Below are positions 58,117 through 64,000 of a DNA stretch of 64,000 nucleotides, piece by piece (positions within the stretch are counted from its first letter, which is position 1; each line of letters opens with the position of its first letter). Source of the stretch: Botryosphaeria dothidea (Eukaryota > Ascomycota > Dothideomycetes > Botryosphaeriales > Botryosphaeriaceae); assembly GCA_011503125.2 (NCBI GenBank), contig WWBZ02000082.1:496001-560000 (forward strand), in the 5' to 3' direction. The notes beneath the pieces were generated by a model. That model had not been told where the DNA came from and did no database searches. It worked only from the letters and a program-made list of their open reading frames with translations. Both the position numbers and the translations under genes were made by a program.

Positions 58117-59818
58117 CTAGTAGTGGATAGCCTTGTCGTAGGTGTTGAGGGCGGCCTCCTTGAAGCTGTTTGGATATGCAATTAGCTCACTGTACACATG
58201 ACTGCTTCAAATTTTTTTGGGGAGAAACTTACGCTTCGCTGAGCGTGGGGTGAGCGTGGCACACCCGCGCAACGTCCTCGGAAGAGGCACCGTATTCAAT
58301 GGCAAGACCGGCCTCAGCAATCATCTCACCAGCGTTGGGGCCGATGATGTGAACGCCGAGAATGCGGTCGGTTTCGGCATCGGCGATGAACTTGACAAGA
58401 CCCTCGGTGTCGAGGTTGGTCTTCGCGCGCGAGTTGGCGGAGAAGGGAAAGGTGCCGATCTTGTACTTGATGCCGGCAGCCTTGACCTCGGCCTCGTTCT
58501 GGCCGACCCAGGCGACCTCGGGGTGGGTGTACATGACCGAGGGGATGACGCCGTAGTTGACGTGACCGTAACCCTTCGAAATGTACTCGATGGCGGCGAC
58601 GGCCTCCTCCTCAGCCTTGTGGGCAAGCATGGGGCCGAAGGTGCAGTCACCGATGACGCGGATGTGGGGAATCTTGGTGCGGTACTCGTGGTCGATGATC
58701 AAGCGGCCCTTGTCGTCGGTCTCAATACCAATGTTCTCAATGCCGAGGCCGGCGGTGTAAGGACGACGGCCAATGGCAACGAGAACAACGTCTGCATCGA
58801 TCTGGAGCCTGAAGTTAGCAGCAGGATGCGATTGGGGTTAGCAAGAGCTTACAGTCTCCTCCTTGCCACCCTTCGCAGCCTCGACGGCAACCTTGACGCT
58901 CTTGCCGGAAGCATCACCGCTCGAAACCTTGGTGCCAGTCTTGAACTTGATGCCCTGCTTTTGGAGGATCTTCTGAATACCCTTGGCAATCTCAGCGTCC
59001 ATGCCGGGGCCACCGATCTGACCCAAGAACTCGACGACGGTAACCTCGGCGCCCAGGCGCGACCAAACGGAAGCCTGCTAAAGTTACTACGTGAAGCTCG
59101 CAGCAATTGCGATTGAACCCACCATCTCAAGACCAATGATACCACCGCCAATGACGACCATCTTGTTGGGAACCTGCTTGAGGGCAATGGCGCCGGTGCT
59201 GGTAATGACCTTCTCCTCGTCAATGGTCAGGCCGGGGAAAGGCGTGGCCTCGGAGCCGGTGGCGATGATGATGTTCTTGCCGCGGACGGAGGTCTCGCCG
59301 CCCTCGATCAGGTTGACCTTGACGGTGTGCTCGTCGGCGAAGGCGCCGGTGCCCTTGATGTACTCGACATTGTTCTTCTTGAACAGGAACTCGATACCCT
59401 TGGTCAGGCCGGAGACGGAGGTGTCCTTGGCCTTCATCATCTGCTCGAGGTTGAGCTTGACATCGCCGACCTCGATGCCGCGGTTCTTGGTGTCGTGCAG
59501 GATCTGGTGGTAGAGGTGCGAGTTGTTGAGCAGCGACTTGGAGGGGATGCAGCCGACGTTCAGGCAGGTGCCGCCCAGGGCGCCGCGCTTCTCGATGCAG
59601 GCGACCGACAGGCCAGCCTGGCCGGCCTTGATGGCAGCTACGTAGCCAGCGACACCGCCGCCGATGATGACGAGGTCCTTCTCCGCCGCCTCGGTGGCAT
59701 ATGTCCGTTTTGACCGGTCAACGAGCGGGAATGTTGAGGAGACGGGGCGGAAGGCGCTGCGGCGCGCCGCGAGCACGAGCGGGCGGGCGGGCGTCTTGGG
59801 TATCAGTTGCTTGAACAT
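58117..59818 (-). CDS. LPD1: Dihydrolipoamide dehydrogenase, mitochondrial (E3)
   Basis: Four exons on the minus strand: 59818-59123, 59074-58853, 58801-58233, 58165-58117 (49 nt); 511 aa. The presequence is [21 protein letters not shown]... to about residue 38. Then FAD-binding [13 protein letters not shown] (49-61), the redox pair in [13 protein letters not shown] (Cys85, Cys90), NAD-binding [43 protein letters not shown], and the catalytic HAHPTLSEA (His490, Glu495). All key residues are present. As E3 it reoxidises dihydrolipoyl groups of the pyruvate, 2-oxoglutarate and branched-chain dehydrogenases and the glycine cleavage system, passing electrons to NAD. Its stop lies 187 bp from the convergent SGD1 stop. 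Intron 2 has a competing AG 7 nt before the correct acceptor. Confidence 0.98.
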
Positions 59819-61992
59819 TTGGGCGGCGCGGGATGGACGCGGAGGGTGGGGAGGAGGTGGAGGAGTGAGGGTTCTGCAGCTGGTGATGACCGACAGCCGA
59901 CGAAAACACTCGGGGCGTCGGAGCGGCAGGCGGCAAAATGCGGCAATTCGCGCTCTTGGCACGTGTGTGATATCAGCATCCCAGTGAATGGTTCATCGCG
60001 CAGACAGGCTGCCAGGCGTGGCTCATACAGGCGACGGTGCTGTACAGACAGACTCGCCGTTGCTTTTGTGTTCGCGTACACACTGGAGCTGGTGGGCGAG
60101 CATGTCGTGGATATCAAGGCCTGCAAAGGCTGTTGGGGAGAATGCATGTCATTATTGGCTGGATTACTCCGAGCCAGCCAACCCCCAGCAGATTGGAAGA
60201 GGCTCCTTCCGTCTAATCCAGCTACGTAGACCAAAGGAAGAGTTGTTGGCGCAAGGAGAGTATGGCAAAGGTGAGGTTGCTTCCACTCCGCGCCACGCAA
60301 ACTCGCTGCCAAATCGTTTGCTCCCTCCACGCAATCCCACGCTATCATGTTCCTCGCAGTCTCGTGCTAGGATCGACGCGAAACATGCTAATCCTACGCG
60401 CTTGCAAGCGGACGAGATTGATAGCATTTGCATTGCCAAGACCCGACCAGCCGTAGCAGCCCTTTCTCACGAGGCAAGTGTGGGCTATTGCACAGCCACG
60501 ATGGAACGCCTGTATCCCTCTTCTCGAACGTTGGTTGTTAGGATATTCGTCACCTTGTGATTTTCAGTTTGTGTGTCAGGAAATCGAGAGGTTGGGTGTG
60601 TGTTGCTGCGCGCCGACACTACTGAGGCAGATGAAGCTTCAGAGACGCACCTCCTAGAACGACCTCAGGGTCGCAACGCTTCGGCCCGAGAGGCTGGTTA
60701 AAGGCACCGTATAGCAGGGGGCGTACCTGAAGATCGGTTATGATATTGCAACTTGGTGAATATGCGGGCAATTATTCAAGTGGACTGCGCACAACCACTG
60801 ACCTGTATCACTCCCAGATAATAAAGAGTGGACGGGTAATCTATTGAAAGCGGTGTTTGGCGAGAGAAAAAGTTAAAAAAAAAATGGAAGAGAAGAATTT
60901 GAGAATTGGCTGGCCTTTGCACCTGCTTTTGGGTGTCAGAAATGTAGAACGCTGGCGTTGTGGTCAAGTGAAGATCGCTGCCTGGAGCAACGGTAAGTGG
61001 CGCAGAACGCTAGAATCGGAGGCAGAATCGGTTTCGATCCTAATGCTCGTCTTCGGTCGCTGCCGAAAGATTGCGGAAACTCGAATGGGCCGGTCGTACA
61101 TGAGGTTACCGGATGGACGAGCTTTCTGTATGCCGTTTTGCATGAGCCAAAGATACTATAACATTGATGCAAAGAAAACCGTAGATGATGATTGCTGCCT
61201 GTATTACCTGCATTGAAAGCCGACACCTTCTTGAGGAACAAGAAATGTGAGGCACAAGTACGGGCATTTGTGGGGTATTTGAATACTTGAAACAATATCG
61301 TAACAAACCGAACGCCGTTCCGTCTATTCAAGCTAGAGCTTCCTTTCGTGGTTCTCTGAAGGAGAAAGAGTAGAGAACAGGCCAAGGTTGAAGAAGGTAC
61401 ATGAGAATGAGAAATAAAGAGATCGGTCAGACAAAATATAGCACTATTGGATACAACGTAGAGCCGACGATGACGACCAATCGTCCGCTAACTTCACTTT
61501 CAGTCTCTTTGCCGCCCTCCTGCAATTGACTCCATGATAATCATCATCGACCCGAGAGGAAATGTGTGCCTGCCAAATCAAACAACCGGTCTTTGGGGTA
61601 TTGCCTGCCATCATTGAGAGATAATCTTCTTTGCCTCCTCATTTCAATCATGGTCGAGGGGGCCGTTATAGTTTCTTGAAAGCCAAAAAAGGAATTAACC
61701 AAAAAGTGAAGAATAACAAAGAAACTAAAGAAAAAGATAACAAAATAGTAAACTTCGCCCCATCACCCCATCATTACGGACGTTCCAAATTCATTCGTGC
61801 TTGAACCCATATCTGACGTTGAGCAAAGCTGCCGGCAGGCCGTCTCCCAGAGACGTGCTCACACCTGGACAGCCTTCAATGTACCGGAGTTATCGTTAAG
61901 TCGAGTCCAAATCGGGACCAAACGGGCAAGCTAGTGAATATCCTGGCAAGGGTCTTTTTCACTGATGAACGACCGCACATTCACGGAAGCGT
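59819..61992. other. Intergenic; LPD1 promoter and 3' flank of coiled-coil gene
   Basis: About 2.2 kb. The left part carries the LPD1 promoter; the right part (60.8-61.9 kb) is A/T-rich and probably includes the 3' UTR of the coiled-coil gene. ORFs here are short and overlap on both strands. No RNA gene seen. Confidence 0.45.
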
Positions 61993-64000
61993 TTAGGGCT
62001 CCGCATTCCCATTGGCGTTGTTCTTCGTGAACCAGGCGCCGATCCAGCTCTGCCGGTTCGCGGCCTTGCGTTCCTTTTCAGCTTCCTCAGATTCTTGGAC
62101 CAGACGGAGGGGGCGGGGCTTGTTGCCAGTCATGACGTTACCGCCGGGGCGGTCGAAGCTGCTGGCAATACTCCTTGGCGGGGATGGCGTGTCGACAGCA
62201 ACGCCACTATCAGAGTTGCTCACGGAATCCTGACCAGCCGCATCTCCGTTGCCATCGACACTTTGACGCGGGACACTGCTGGAAGATACAACGCGGGAGC
62301 TGCGGTTCGATGCAGGGCCGTCTCCTTGCGGGAAGTTGAAGAAAGAGTTGCGGGGAGAGACGATGCTGGGAGACCTGGGAGAGTTACGGTACATGTTGTT
62401 GACAACAGTCGCCGCGCCGTTGCTCCACTCAGAGTTCGCACGACGATGCTGCCCTGAGCCGTGGCGAAGAGGAATGCTGGGTGCCGTAGAGGGGTTCGAC
62501 GTGATGCTGTTCTCCTCCTGCTTGGGCGGCGGCGGAGGCATGACGCTCATCGGTCGAGGACGCTTCTCCTTCTCTGCCTGTGGACCAGAGCTACCGGAGC
62601 CGAGTGCAACAGACTTGGCACGTTGCAAGAAAGACTGTCCCTGCGGCTTGTCTTTAGGAGGTGGCGGCGGGGGGTTCTCCTTCGCAGCGGCAGGCTTCGC
62701 AGGCGGATCTTGGTCGTGGCTGAGGACGGCCTCGAAGCCCTGGTGCTGCAAAAGGCGCTCGATGATCTTGTTGATGTACAAGGTCAGAGCCTTGTTCTGA
62801 TCCTTGAGCGAGTTGATTTCGGACTCGAGACGGCGCTCGTTCGATTCCTCGTCAGCAGCAGCACCGAGTTCATCGGCAAGGCTAGTTTTGGCTTCGTCGC
62901 CATCACCCTGCGAAGAGGGCCGAGTACCGCCTCCGCCAATGCTGCGCATAAAGTCTCCGTTGAGCGTCTTTTCGCTAAGCAAAAGCTGGAAGCTTTCGTT
63001 GTCTTCCATCAAACGAGCATTGGCCATCCTGGTCTCCAGGAGAATCTTCTCAAGCTCTTGCACGCGCCCACCTCCAGCATTTTCCATCTCGATGGCTTTG
63101 ATTTGTGCCTCAGCAAGCTCGAGGCGGAGCGACTCGATGAGCTTATCCTTTTGAAGGATCAACTTGGAGCTGTTCTGCGAGTTGCTGCGCTGCAGCGATG
63201 CCGGGGGTGCAAAATGGCCATTCTCAAGGTTCTGCGACGAGTTCGACCGCGAATTGGGAAATGCTGCGACACTAGTTAGGAGTCAAGGGGTACTAGTAAG
63301 AAAGGTATCAATGACAAAAAACATACAGATTTTGGAGTTTCGGCGCTCGTCACCGGAGCTCGTGCCTTCACGGTCGCGCTCGGCCAACGTATCCTTGAGC
63401 CTCTGGATGACCTCCTGAAGCTCGTCCTCACGCGCTTGGGCCTGTTCTTTCTCCTTCATGGCAGCTGCGCGCTCTGCCTCGTAGATGGCCTCGAGTTCCC
63501 GGCGCTGCCGGACGGACTCGCGTTTCTCGTTCTCCAAGATTTCAACGCGCTCCTCCTCCTCATGCATGCGCTCCTCGAGCTTGGCTTGATCCTTGAGCGC
63601 ATCGTCGAGTCGTGTCTTGAGAACTTCAACTTGTTTCTGCGGGAGCGATTAGCGACGAGGCCCAAACTTTGGACCCTGAGATCGGCGCCCATGCGCGATA
63701 ACACACCTTGAACTCCTCAGTGCTGGCCTCGGCTTTCTGCAGCTGTTCCTTGAGCTCCTTGATCAGAGCGGCAGTCTCGGCCTTCGCATCCTCCTCGGCG
63801 CTGTTGTCGACGGGCGCAGAAGCGGACATATCCTTGCTGAGCGAAGAAGCGTGGGCAGGTTTTCTCACGGAGGCGCGCGCAGACAGAGGGCTGCCGGTCG
63901 AGGATGTGCGGGTGGAAGCAGTCCTCCTAACGCTACTGCTGGTAGTGGCAGACGTGGGCGTCGTGGAGGATCTCGAGGGTGTGCGATTGGCCCCTGATGG
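61993..64000 (-). CDS. Coiled-coil protein, 5' end outside the window
   Basis: Partial gene on the minus strand: exons 64000-63707, 63636-63327 and 63263-61993, 624 codons seen; the frame is open at the right edge. The visible start is Ser/Thr/Arg-rich (TPSRSSTTPTSAT). Long heptad-type coiled coils follow: EETAALIKELKEQLQKAEAS-like, RLDDALKDQAKLEERMHEEEERVEILENEKRE, then LILQKDKLIESLRLELAEAQIKAIEMENA and RRLESEINSLKDQNKALTLYINKIIERLLQH. The C-terminal 240 residues are Pro/Ser-rich and disordered. It resembles fungal proteins labelled 'M protein repeat', a name that only reflects coiled-coil similarity. A scaffold or vesicle-tether role is possible but unproven. Introns are 63 and 70 bp. Confidence 0.85.

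Noticed and set aside
1..64000. Secondary-metabolite cluster, transposon, CRISPR or phage-like defence system
   Set aside because: No PKS, NRPS or terpene-synthase backbone, no transposase or reverse transcriptase, no regularly spaced repeats. Genes are mostly housekeeping and do not form a functional cluster.

Overview
This 64 kb window is nuclear DNA of a filamentous ascomycete (Pezizomycotina; Dothideomycetes is my best guess, from the general look of the proteins and not from a search). The evidence is many genes split by 45-210 bp GT-AG introns, fungal-type proteins (alternative oxidase, spherulin-like cupin, DUF6536 membrane protein, GH43 enzyme), an intronless tRNA-Val and no operons or ribosome binding sites. 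I rebuilt exons by hand by matching donor and acceptor sites to reading phase. Every rebuilt gene keeps its frame from ATG to stop except SRP14.

Layout, left to right: an F-box-like protein (1.4-2.3 kb, +); a nucleotide-sugar/triose-phosphate-type transporter (3.7-5.7, +); the splicing factor RED/IK (7.2-8.9, -), divergent from a secreted GH43 glycosidase (9.3-10.6, +); a weak 112-codon ORF (11.0-11.3, -); a five-exon short-chain dehydrogenase (13.6-14.7, -); a large TBC Rab-GAP (15.9-18.8, +); a Q-rich nuclear-looking protein (24.8-26.4, +) isolated between two long gene-poor stretches; tRNA-Val(AAC) at 31.3; a six-exon DUF6536 membrane protein (32.0-34.9, -); alpha-COP (36.4-40.3, -); an acidic serine-rich protein (41.6-42.5, +); a secreted cupin (43.4-44.2, +); a BTB protein (44.9-45.8, +); alternative oxidase (47.2-48.3, -); an SS18/SSXT-like protein (51.4-52.6, +); SRP14 (54.3-54.8, -), divergent from SGD1/NOM1 (55.0-57.9, +); mitochondrial dihydrolipoamide dehydrogenase (58.1-59.8, -), convergent with SGD1; and a coiled-coil protein cut by the right edge (62.0-64.0, -).

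Most genes are unrelated housekeeping functions: vesicle coat and Rab control (alpha-COP, TBC), protein targeting (SRP14), ribosome maturation (SGD1), splicing (RED), chromatin (SS18-like) and mitochondrial metabolism (LPD1, AOX). I see no biosynthetic cluster backbone, intact transposon, CRISPR or phage-like system, and nothing I can defend as a new multigene system. The observations most worth a second look are the SRP14 frame break (or 19-nt micro-intron), the two 5-6 kb gene-poor stretches around the Q-rich gene, the SS18-like protein, and several closely spaced alternative splice acceptors.
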